A stretch of DNA of 6,358 nucleotides from Actinomycetota bacterium (GTDB lineage: Bacteria; Actinomycetota; Actinomycetes; S36-B12; UBA10799): the NCBI GenBank assembly GCA_030837445.1, contig JAUPKM010000006.1:1-6358 (forward strand), in the 5' to 3' direction. Below are positions 1 through 4,967 of this stretch, piece by piece; position 1 is the stretch's first letter; each line of letters starts with the position of its first letter. The position numbers and the translations under genes were made by a program. Below the pieces are notes generated by a model. It had not been told where the DNA came from, did no database searches, and saw only the letters and a program-made list of their open reading frames with translations.

Positions 1-155
1 CTGCGGACAAGGCCTACCGCTGCCCGGGTTGTGAGCAGTTGATCCAGCCGGGAACCGGGCACCTCGTGGCCTGGCGGGAGGATTCCGTGATGGGGGTCGA
101 GGCCCGGCGGCACTGGCACGCGTCCTGTTGGGACCGCGCTGCAGCCCGTCGATAG
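1..155 (+). CDS. C-terminal end of a small zinc-ribbon-like protein (partial)
   Basis: Only the last 50 codons are present; the first complete codon begins at base 3 and the TAG stop is at 153-155. The fragment contains a CPGC pair (fragment residues 7-10), a histidine at 20, then HWH (37-39) and a cysteine at 42 followed by tryptophan. This CxxC...HxH..C spacing looks like a metal-binding, probably zinc, knuckle. The pattern resembles the C-terminus of small actinobacterial proteins often labelled 'ATP/GTP-binding protein', a label with little biochemical support. That match is from memory. Nothing in the fragment shows nucleotide binding. The tail is Arg/Ala-rich. The next gene starts 119 bases downstream in the same direction, with a hairpin between them, so co-transcription is possible but not shown. 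The function is unknown. Confidence 0.8.
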   Translation, partial: ADKAYRCPGCEQLIQPGTGHLVAWREDSVMGVEARRHWHASCWDRAAARR

Positions 156-238
156 GGGGCACCGCCAGAAGATGAGGTTGATGAGGAGCGGGCCTCCTTC
201 CCTGCGGCGGATATGGTGCCAGTGTGATCGACGGTGAA

Positions 239-255
239 GCGGGCGGAGCGCCCGC
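239..255 (+). terminator. Perfect 7-bp hairpin in the 119-base gap
   Basis: The arms GCGGGCG (239-245) and CGCCCGC (249-255) are perfect complements around a GAG loop. There is no T-tract. The hairpin lies 84 bases past the upstream stop and 19 bases before GTG 275. It could end the upstream transcript or lie in the leader of the hydrolase mRNA. If translation began at GTG 224 it would be coding sequence. Confidence 0.3.
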
Positions 256-260
256 GAGCG

Positions 261-266
261 GGAGGG
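261..266 (+). promoter_or_regulatory. Ribosome binding site that favours GTG 275
   Basis: GGAGGG lies 8 bases before GTG 275. No comparable purine-rich site precedes the longer in-frame GTG at 224. This is the main sequence argument for the shorter start of the hydrolase. Confidence 0.6.
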
Positions 267-274
267 CAGGTGCG

Positions 275-1033
275 GTGACCTCCCACCGGATCACGGCGAA
301 CAGCGTGCTGCCCGCCACCCGGGTCCCGCTGACGCTGCGCACCGCCGACGGACTTCGGTTGGTCGGCGAGGCCGCGCTGCCGGCGACGGGGCCGCTCACG
401 GGCGTCATCGTCTGCGCCCACCCCCTTCCTACGCACGGCGGGATGATGGACTCGCATCTGCTGCGCAAGGCGTCTTGGCGGCTGCCCGCCCTGGCAGGTA
501 TCGGTGTGGTCCGGTTCAACACTCGGGGAACCTCCTCGGCCGCCGGTCGCAGCGACGGCGCGTTCGACGAGGCCCGTGGTGAGGGCCTGGATCTGGCCGC
601 GGCGGTGGATTGGGTGCGAACCGAGGGATTGCCCGCCCCGTGGCTGGTCGGCTGGAGCTTCGGGACCGATGTCCTCCTCAAACATGGGCTGCTCCCTGGG
701 CTTCCCGGAGCGCTGCTGCTCAGCCCCCCGTTGAAGTACACGTCGGATGAGGATTTGGCAGCCTGGGCCACCGACGGCCGACGATTGGTCGCGATGGTGC
801 CCGAGTTCGACGACTTCCTCCGGCCCGCCCAAGCGGCGACAAGGTTCGCCGGTATTCCTCAGCTGGAGCTGATCGCGGTGCCAGGCGCGAAGCACCTCTG
901 GGTTGGGGAGCCGTCGGTTCGACGGGTGCTGTCGGAGATCGTGTCGCTGGTGGCGCCGCAGGTGCCGGTTCCACTGCCGACGGAGTGGCCCGGACCGATG
1001 GTGCAGCATCGGGATCTACAGCTTCCCGGATAG
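275..1033 (+). CDS. Alpha/beta-hydrolase (252 aa)
   Basis: A serine hydrolase of the alpha/beta fold, probably cytoplasmic because no signal peptide is seen. In the 252-residue numbering, an early HPLPTHGG motif (49-56) marks the oxyanion-hole loop. The nucleophile elbow is GWSFG with Ser128. An EFDDFLRP segment supplies candidate acids Asp179/Asp180, and His207 in GAKHLW is the likely catalytic histidine. The HPxPxxGG and RFNTRG signatures place it with the predicted hydrolases of the COG2945 type, whose substrates are largely unknown. I chose GTG 275 because GGAGGG sits 8 bases upstream and because similar proteins, as I recall them, begin close to this point. An in-frame GTG at 224 would add 17 Gly/Ala-rich residues. 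The stop is followed 22 bases later by a strong hairpin, so the gene probably ends its own transcript. Family assignment is firm; the substrate is unknown. Confidence 0.9.
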   Translation: MTSHRITANSVLPATRVPLTLRTADGLRLVGEAALPATGPLTGVIVCAHPLPTHGGMMDSHLLRKASWRLPALAGIGVVRFNTRGTSSAAGRSDGAFDEARGEGLDLAAAVDWVRTEGLPAPWLVGWSFGTDVLLKHGLLPGLPGALLLSPPLKYTSDEDLAAWATDGRRLVAMVPEFDDFLRPAQAATRFAGIPQLELIAVPGAKHLWVGEPSVRRVLSEIVSLVAPQVPVPLPTEWPGPMVQHRDLQLPG

Positions 1034-1055
1034 CGCTACGGTGGCAGTCAAGTGC

Positions 1056-1078
1056 GAGCCCGCGCCAGGCGCGGGCTC
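1056..1078 (+). terminator. Strong 10-bp hairpin after the first hydrolase
   Basis: The arms GAGCCCGCGC (1056-1065) and GCGCGGGCTC (1069-1078) are perfect complements around a CAG loop, beginning 22 bases after the stop. It has no T-tract, which is common for terminators in high-GC actinobacteria. Position and strength make a terminator the best reading. It would separate the hydrolase from the reductase gene that follows. Confidence 0.65.
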
Positions 1079-1095
1079 CGAGACCAACCGTTACT

Positions 1096-1110
1096 CCGCC
1101 AAGCTGGCGG
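1096..1110. repeat. 6-bp inverted repeat in the reductase leader
   Basis: CCGCCA and TGGCGG are perfect complements around AGC. The repeat lies 27 bases before the ATG at 1138 and 17 bases after the larger hairpin. It could be a weak second stem or an operator half-site pair. No -10 or -35 boxes are recognisable around it. Confidence 0.25.
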
Positions 1111-1126
1111 TCGATCCCGAACACCC

Positions 1127-1132
1127 AGGAGG
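1127..1132 (+). promoter_or_regulatory. Consensus ribosome binding site of the reductase
   Basis: AGGAGG lies 5 bases before ATG 1138. It sets the start there rather than at upstream in-frame codons such as 985, which would lie inside the preceding hydrolase gene. Confidence 0.85.
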
Positions 1133-1137
1133 AACAT

Positions 1138-1893
1138 ATGCAGCTCACAGGTCGCCGAACCGTCATCACGGGGGCATCCCGGGGGATTGGCCGCGCGATG
1201 GCGCTGGAGTTCGCCAAGGCTGGCGCGACTGTGGTGGCCGTCGCCCGGGACGCTGACCGGCTGGCCGCCCTCGTCGAGGAGATCAACTCCGAACAGGGAC
1301 CCGTCGCCACCTTCCACACCTGCGACGTGACTGATCCGGAGGAGGTGGACCGAGTCTTCGGCCAGATCGTGGAAGACGGCCCGGTCGACGTTCTCGTCAA
1401 CAATGCGGGCGGGAACACGTTCTCGGTTCCGCTGGTGTCAATGCGCGCCGATGGCTGGGCCAAGGTCCAGCGTCTCAATGTCGAATCCGTCGTCTGGATC
1501 ACCCAGCGAGTGCTTCCCGCGATGGTGGCGGCCGGTCGAGGATCGGTGATCAACGTGTCCTCGGTTGCCGGACTGCAGGGGGTCCCGTTGATGTCGCACT
1601 ACAGCGCCGCCAAGGCCGCGGTCATCTCGATCACCCAGTCGGTGGCGCTGGAGACCGCCTACGCCGGCATCCGGGTCAACGCGCTGGTACCCGGCTGGAT
1701 TGAGACGGACCTCACCGGTCACCTGCGCGCGAGCGGTGACGCCGAGGCGGCCATCCTGTCGAGGGTTCCGATGCAGCGCTGGGGGACGGCGGCGGAGATC
1801 GCCAAGGCGGCCCTATTCCTGGCCTCCGACGACTCGTCGTTCATGACCGGCCAGGTACTCGTTGTCGACGGTGGCATTTCGGTGATGCCCTGA
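1138..1893 (+). CDS. Short-chain dehydrogenase/reductase (251 aa)
   Basis: A classical SDR oxidoreductase that interconverts a carbonyl and an alcohol with a nicotinamide cofactor. The Rossmann motif TGASRGIG spans residues 11-18, the acidic CDV motif has Asp63, and NNAG is at 88-91. The catalytic tetrad is Asn114, Ser142, Tyr155 and Lys159 (YSAAK). The length is typical, and the C-terminal VVDGG (242-246) is the usual FabG-like ending. Arg15 and Arg37 sit where basic residues usually select NADP(H), so I infer an NADP preference. The start is fixed by AGGAGG 5 bases upstream. The stop overlaps the ATG of the next gene in TGATG, so the two are translationally coupled. The substrate is not predictable: FabG-like fatty-acid, sugar-alcohol and secondary-alcohol dehydrogenases share all these motifs. 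The partner hydrolase argues for a dedicated catabolic or modification step rather than core fatty-acid synthesis. Confidence 0.95.
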   Translation: MQLTGRRTVITGASRGIGRAMALEFAKAGATVVAVARDADRLAALVEEINSEQGPVATFHTCDVTDPEEVDRVFGQIVEDGPVDVLVNNAGGNTFSVPLVSMRADGWAKVQRLNVESVVWITQRVLPAMVAAGRGSVINVSSVAGLQGVPLMSHYSAAKAAVISITQSVALETAYAGIRVNALVPGWIETDLTGHLRASGDAEAAILSRVPMQRWGTAAEIAKAALFLASDDSSFMTGQVLVVDGGISVMP

Positions 1894-2630
1894 TGGCAGC
1901 GATTGCGCTGCTGCACGCGTTCCCGCTGGATGCCCGAATGTGGAAGCGCCAGCGGGTGGCCTTGACGCAGGCTGGCCACGAGGTGTTCACGCCGGACCTG
2001 TTGGCGACGGGGGCGCAGTCGAACTACTCGGCGCCGACGCTGGACGCGGTGGCCGAGTGGGTCGTCGCAGAGATGGCCGCCCGCGGGCACAAGACTTTCG
2101 GCGTGGCAGGTATCTCGATGGGCGGCTACGTGGCGATGGCGATGTTGCGCGTCGCCCCGCGCCGGATTGCCGGGGTTGCGCTGCTCAACACGAAGGCCGC
2201 GGCCGACACCGACGCTGCCGCCCGGACCCGCGAGGAGTTCGCAGAGAAAGTGCAGAGCCAGGGCGTCCGCTGGGTACCGACGGCGATGATAGACGTACTG
2301 CTGGGGGAGACCACAAGGGAGTCGCGCCTCGCGGTTGCGACCAAGGTGACCAGGTGGATCGAGGCGGCGGACCCGGCGATGGTGGCGTGGGCTCAGCGAG
2401 CGATGGCGGTGCGGACCGACTCGACGGCTGCGCTGTCCGTCTACCGAGGACCATCAGTGGTGGTCGCCGGGGATGAGGACACGCTCTCGTCGATGTCCGA
2501 CGCGACTGACATGGCCACCGCGCTTGGCGGCGCCCCGCTCAGCGTGGTCGGTAAGTGCGGTCATCTCTCCATCGTCGAGCGGCCGTCCCGGACGGCCGAA
2601 ATCTTGACGAGTTGGGCTGCCCGGCTCTAG
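1893..2630 (+). CDS. Alpha/beta-hydrolase coupled to the reductase (245 aa)
   Basis: A compact cytoplasmic alpha/beta-hydrolase with no signal peptide. The oxyanion motif LLHAFPLDARMW begins at residue 6. The nucleophile elbow is GISMGG with Ser75. The acid is probably Asp196 in AGDEDTLS, with Asp194 as the alternative, and the histidine is His224 in CGHLSIVERP. The predicted start codon shares one base with the reductase stop (TGATG). It has no strong ribosome binding site of its own, which fits translation by re-initiation. The N-terminus starts right at the first beta-strand, as is usual for this family. Esterases, enol-lactonases (PcaD-like) and C-C bond hydrolases all share this layout, and I cannot choose between them. 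It is not a homologue repeat of the hydrolase at 275, because the motifs around both active sites differ. It likely works on a substrate or product of the reductase. Confidence 0.92.
   Translation: MAAIALLHAFPLDARMWKRQRVALTQAGHEVFTPDLLATGAQSNYSAPTLDAVAEWVVAEMAARGHKTFGVAGISMGGYVAMAMLRVAPRRIAGVALLNTKAAADTDAAARTREEFAEKVQSQGVRWVPTAMIDVLLGETTRESRLAVATKVTRWIEAADPAMVAWAQRAMAVRTDSTAALSVYRGPSVVVAGDEDTLSSMSDATDMATALGGAPLSVVGKCGHLSIVERPSRTAEILTSWAARL
2580..2598. repeat. 8-bp inverted repeat inside the end of the hydrolase gene
   Basis: The arms CGGCCGTC (2580-2587) and GACGGCCG (2591-2598) are perfect complements around CCG. It lies 29 bases before the stop codon. It may help stop or slow transcription at the operon end, or it may simply be a by-product of the codons for R-P-S-R-T-A. 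Confidence 0.3.
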
Positions 2631-2680
2631 CACGCCTGGGGTTGGGCCGCCCGTGAGTGCAGGCTTCAAGACCCGCGGCT

Positions 2681-2695
2681 CGGGCGAGTCGCCCG
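2681..2695 (+). terminator. Candidate hairpin after the reductase-hydrolase operon
   Basis: CGGGCG (2681-2686) and CGCCCG (2690-2695) are perfect complements around AGT, 50 bases after the stop. No T-tract follows. The short stem gives it moderate strength only. It shares the 9-mer GGGCGAGTC with a second structure 43 bases downstream. Confidence 0.35.
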
Positions 2696-2733
2696 CTGGA
2701 ATCCGGCAGCGAAAGCCCTAGGCTGGGCGAGTC
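2682..2733. repeat. 9-bp direct repeat GGGCGAGTC, 43 bases apart
   Basis: GGGCGAGTC occurs at 2682-2690 and again at 2725-2733. Each copy lies in the left half of a hairpin-forming sequence. The second copy is immediately downstream of TAGGCT (2719-2724), which fits the loose TANNNT pattern of an actinobacterial -10 box. No good -35 is seen 16-18 bases further up. It could be an operator pair or chance similarity. Confidence 0.3.
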
Positions 2734-2748
2734 CGCGAGGACCCAGCC
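2721..2748 (+). terminator. Bulged hairpin upstream of the acyltransferase gene
   Basis: GGCTGGG (2721-2727) pairs with CCCAGCC (2742-2748). Inside, TCC (2732-2734) pairs with GGA (2739-2741) around a GCGA tetraloop, leaving CGAG bulged. It lies 44 bases before the acyltransferase ATG. It may be a second terminator stem of the previous operon or a leader structure of the acyltransferase mRNA. Which one depends on where transcription starts. Confidence 0.3.
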
Positions 2749-2781
2749 CGACCGCTACTGTCGCCTTGCCGGCACCGCACC

Positions 2782-2787
2782 AAAGGA
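2782..2787 (+). promoter_or_regulatory. Ribosome binding site of the acyltransferase
   Basis: AAAGGA lies 5 bases before ATG 2793. It is a moderate site, but it is the best one near the start of the open frame and supports the 657-residue form. Confidence 0.5.
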
Positions 2788-2792
2788 CGTAG

Positions 2793-4766
2793 ATGGCCCC
2801 GACGATCACCTCGAAGCTGAGTGAGCGAGTCTCACGCAGCTTCGGCGCGGGTACCCCCGCAACTGGCGGTGGCGCAGGCGTCCGCGACGGGGTCGGGCCT
2901 CCGCAGAACTCCGGTGGGCTCGACTACCTGGACCGCCCCGCACCGCCGATGGGCTACGTCCCAGGACTTGACGGAGTTCGGGCGATTGCGGTGCTGGGGG
3001 TGCTGCTGTATCACGCTGGCGCAACCTGGTTCCCTGGCGGATTTCTCGGCGTCGATGTCTTCTTCGTCCTGTCTGGCTTCCTGATCTCGACCCTGCTGCT
3101 GCAGGAGATCGAACTCAACGGCCGAGTTAACTTCCGTCAGTTCTACCTGCGCCGCGCCCGCCGGCTATTGCCAGCGCTGGTTGTCACGCTGGCCCTCAGC
3201 GCAGTGCTGGTGTTGTTCCTCGCCCGGGATGGGGCGGCACAATTCCGACAGGACGCTCTGAACTCGATCTTCTACGTCACCAACTGGGGCTACATCTTCG
3301 GCGACATGTCGTACTTCCAGGTGATGGGGAGACCGCCGGTGCTGCAGCACCTGTGGTCCCTGGCCGTGGAGGAGCAGTTCTACCTTCTCTGGCCGATCGC
3401 GCTGGTGTTCCTGTTCCGCTGGCGGGGCAGACTCGGCGTGGCCAGAGTCGCGCTGTACGTGGCGCTGGCCTCGACGCTGCTGATGGCGATGCTGTCAATC
3501 CTGTGGAACGTGCCCGGCGGCGGGGACGCCTCACGACTGTATTTCGGCACCGATACCCACTGCATGGGGCTACTACTCGGGGCGGCGATGGCCGCAGTCT
3601 GGCGCCCCGGTGCCGTGCCCAAGCAACTGGCGCCGAAGCCGAGGGCCGCCCTCACCGCGATTGGGCTTGGCGCTGTAGTTGTTGTGCTGCTCTGCTTCGC
3701 CTTGATGACCGAAGGCGGTAACGGGCTCTACCGCGGTGGCTTCGTCGTCATCTCGGTCGCCTCGGCGGTCATGATCGGACTGGTCTGTCATCCGGCAATC
3801 CCGCTGGGAGCCATGCTGGCAGTGGCGCCGATGCGGTACCTCGGCACCCGGTCCTACGGGCTCTACCTGTACCACTGGCCCATCTTTGCGGTGACAAGGC
3901 CGGGCTTGGACATCCCGCTCGAGGGGATCCCCGCCTTCGTGCTGCGGATGGGATTGACGCTCGCTGTGGCCGAGCTCTCCTACCGCTACATCGAAATGCC
4001 CGTGAGGCACGGCGCCCTGCGTCGGACCTGGAACCGCTGGATTGACCTGGGCTGGCCGGCCTCGGGCAAGAGGTTCGGGACGGTCTTTGGCGGTGGCCTG
4101 GCGGTGCTGATCGCGGTCGTGTTCGCGCTCTCGGTAATCCCGGCGCCGAACGCGAAGGACTACTTGGGCGGAGTCACCGAGGTGGGCACCGGCAACCTCG
4201 CGGCGCAGCCTGGTTCCGGGCAGCCTGGGACGGGTGCGGGTGCGGGTGCGGCCGGCGCCGCAGGGGTCCCGGTGGTGGCCCAGGGACCGGTCGACCTGAA
4301 AGCGCCGATCACGGCAATCGGGGATTCGGTGATGTTGGGTGCCCGCTCCTCGATGCAGTCTCTGATGCCGAAGGTGACCGTGGATGCGGCCGTGGCCCGG
4401 CAGTCCGACACCATCCTCGACCGGATTGCCGCTCGGCGGGCCTCCAACCTGCTCGACGACGCGGTCGTTCTTCACCTCGGTACCAACGGGCCCGCGTCCA
4501 AGGAGGACCTCGTCAAGGCGCTGGAGGGGTTGAAGGACCGCAAGCGGGTGGTGCTGGTGACGGTCCATGCGCCGGTTCGCTGGATGGACGAGAGCAACGC
4601 CAATATCCGCGCCGCGGCGAAGGAATTCCCGAACGTTCGGATCGCCGATTGGGAGGCCAACGCCGACGGCAACTGGGACTACTTTGTTGCCGACGGCACC
4701 CACCTGACGACGGCGGGTTTGAAGGCCTACGCCGAGACCGTCGCGCAGGCGCTGCAGGCCCCGTAG
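2793..4766 (+). CDS. Membrane O-acyltransferase, acyltransferase-3 fused to SGNH domain (657 aa)
   Basis: An OafA/OatA-type enzyme: the membrane part takes acyl groups from the cytoplasm and the C-terminal SGNH domain is expected to pass them to an envelope sugar outside. Residues 1-52 are polar, Gly/Pro-rich and probably disordered. The acyltransferase-3 domain starts at PGLDGVRAIAV (57-67) with the R-X10-H signature, Arg63 and His74. GVDVFFVLSGFLIS (86-99), the RRARRLLP loop, WSLAVEEQFYLLWP (188-201) and RYIEMPVR (398-405) follow. About ten membrane segments end near 400, plus one at about 430-450. A Gly/Ala/Pro linker (460-500) leads to the SGNH domain: GDS with Ser512, GTN with Asn565, and DGTH with Asp634 and His637. 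Ala535 sits where the block II glycine is usual. The target (peptidoglycan, glycan, lipid or secondary metabolite) is unknown. Its neighbour encodes an exported glycine-rich protein. Confidence 0.95.
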   Translation: MAPTITSKLSERVSRSFGAGTPATGGGAGVRDGVGPPQNSGGLDYLDRPAPPMGYVPGLDGVRAIAVLGVLLYHAGATWFPGGFLGVDVFFVLSGFLISTLLLQEIELNGRVNFRQFYLRRARRLLPALVVTLALSAVLVLFLARDGAAQFRQDALNSIFYVTNWGYIFGDMSYFQVMGRPPVLQHLWSLAVEEQFYLLWPIALVFLFRWRGRLGVARVALYVALASTLLMAMLSILWNVPGGGDASRLYFGTDTHCMGLLLGAAMAAVWRPGAVPKQLAPKPRAALTAIGLGAVVVVLLCFALMTEGGNGLYRGGFVVISVASAVMIGLVCHPAIPLGAMLAVAPMRYLGTRSYGLYLYHWPIFAVTRPGLDIPLEGIPAFVLRMGLTLAVAELSYRYIEMPVRHGALRRTWNRWIDLGWPASGKRFGTVFGGGLAVLIAVVFALSVIPAPNAKDYLGGVTEVGTGNLAAQPGSGQPGTGAGAGAAGAAGVPVVAQGPVDLKAPITAIGDSVMLGARSSMQSLMPKVTVDAAVARQSDTILDRIAARRASNLLDDAVVLHLGTNGPASKEDLVKALEGLKDRKRVVLVTVHAPVRWMDESNANIRAAAKEFPNVRIADWEANADGNWDYFVADGTHLTTAGLKAYAETVAQALQAP

Positions 4767-4794
4767 GCTCCGCTGGCGCGGCAGGCGCAAGCAC

Positions 4795-4818
4795 CCGCGA
4801 CTTCCTACCCAGTCGCGG
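4795..4818 (+). terminator. 7-bp hairpin after the acyltransferase gene
   Basis: CCGCGAC (4795-4801) and GTCGCGG (4812-4818) are perfect complements with a 10-base loop, beginning 28 bases after the stop. There is no T-tract. Its position supports a terminator role. Confidence 0.45.
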
Positions 4819-4879
4819 CTCGCCGCCACTGGTGCGCGCGATCTGTGCCCGCCAGTCGGTCTGTGCGAGGATGCAGATA

Positions 4880-4891
4880 GGGAATATTCCC
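4880..4891. promoter_or_regulatory. 12-bp perfect palindrome, candidate operator
   Basis: GGGAATATTCCC reads the same on both strands. It lies 76 bases before GTG 4968 in an unusually AT-rich patch of an otherwise GC-rich gap. That placement is typical of a repressor or activator site overlapping a promoter. I do not recognise a specific regulator. A convincing -35/-10 pair is not visible; GAATAT inside the palindrome could serve as a weak -10. Confidence 0.4.
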
Positions 4892-4897
4892 AGGCGT

Positions 4898-4915
4898 GCC
4901 CGCGCGGGGGCTTTC
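4898..4915 (+). terminator. GC-stem plus short T-rich tail in the leader of the glycine-rich gene
   Basis: GCCC (4898-4901) pairs with GGGC (4908-4911), or the inner CCCGCGCGGG (4899-4908) is itself a perfect palindrome. CTTTCT (4911-4916) follows directly. It is the only structure in the window with a T-rich tail. If the promoter lies upstream, near the 4880-4891 palindrome, this could attenuate transcription. It may instead be the terminator of the acyltransferase transcript. The stem is short. Confidence 0.25.
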
Positions 4916-4955
4916 TGCGTGCCGCAGCCGGGATCAGACCCCAGAGGTCCTGCGG

Positions 4956-4961
4956 AAGGAG
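4956..4961 (+). promoter_or_regulatory. Ribosome binding site of the glycine-rich protein
   Basis: AAGGAG (within GGAAGGAG, 4954-4961) lies 6 bases before GTG 4968. It fixes the start of a gene that has no stop codon within the window. Confidence 0.7.
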
Positions 4962-4967
4962 CGCGCG

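Noticed and set aside
212..217. TATGGT as a -10 box for the first hydrolase
   Set aside because: It fits TANNNT, but no -35 is found at 16-18 bases and such hexamers occur often by chance.
14..1009. Minus-strand open frame of 331 aa
   Set aside because: It lies opposite the zinc-ribbon tail and first hydrolase, and its composition is Arg/Gln/His-rich with no motifs.
985..1137. N-terminal extension of the reductase from the upstream in-frame start at 985
   Set aside because: It overlaps the preceding hydrolase gene and its hairpin, while AGGAGG sits 5 bases before ATG 1138 and family members start there.
3573..4829. Minus-strand open frame of 418 aa
   Set aside because: It lies opposite the acyltransferase, whose membrane and SGNH motifs are intact. 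The antisense product is Arg/Gly/His-rich with no recognisable domain, as expected for a shadow in GC-rich DNA.
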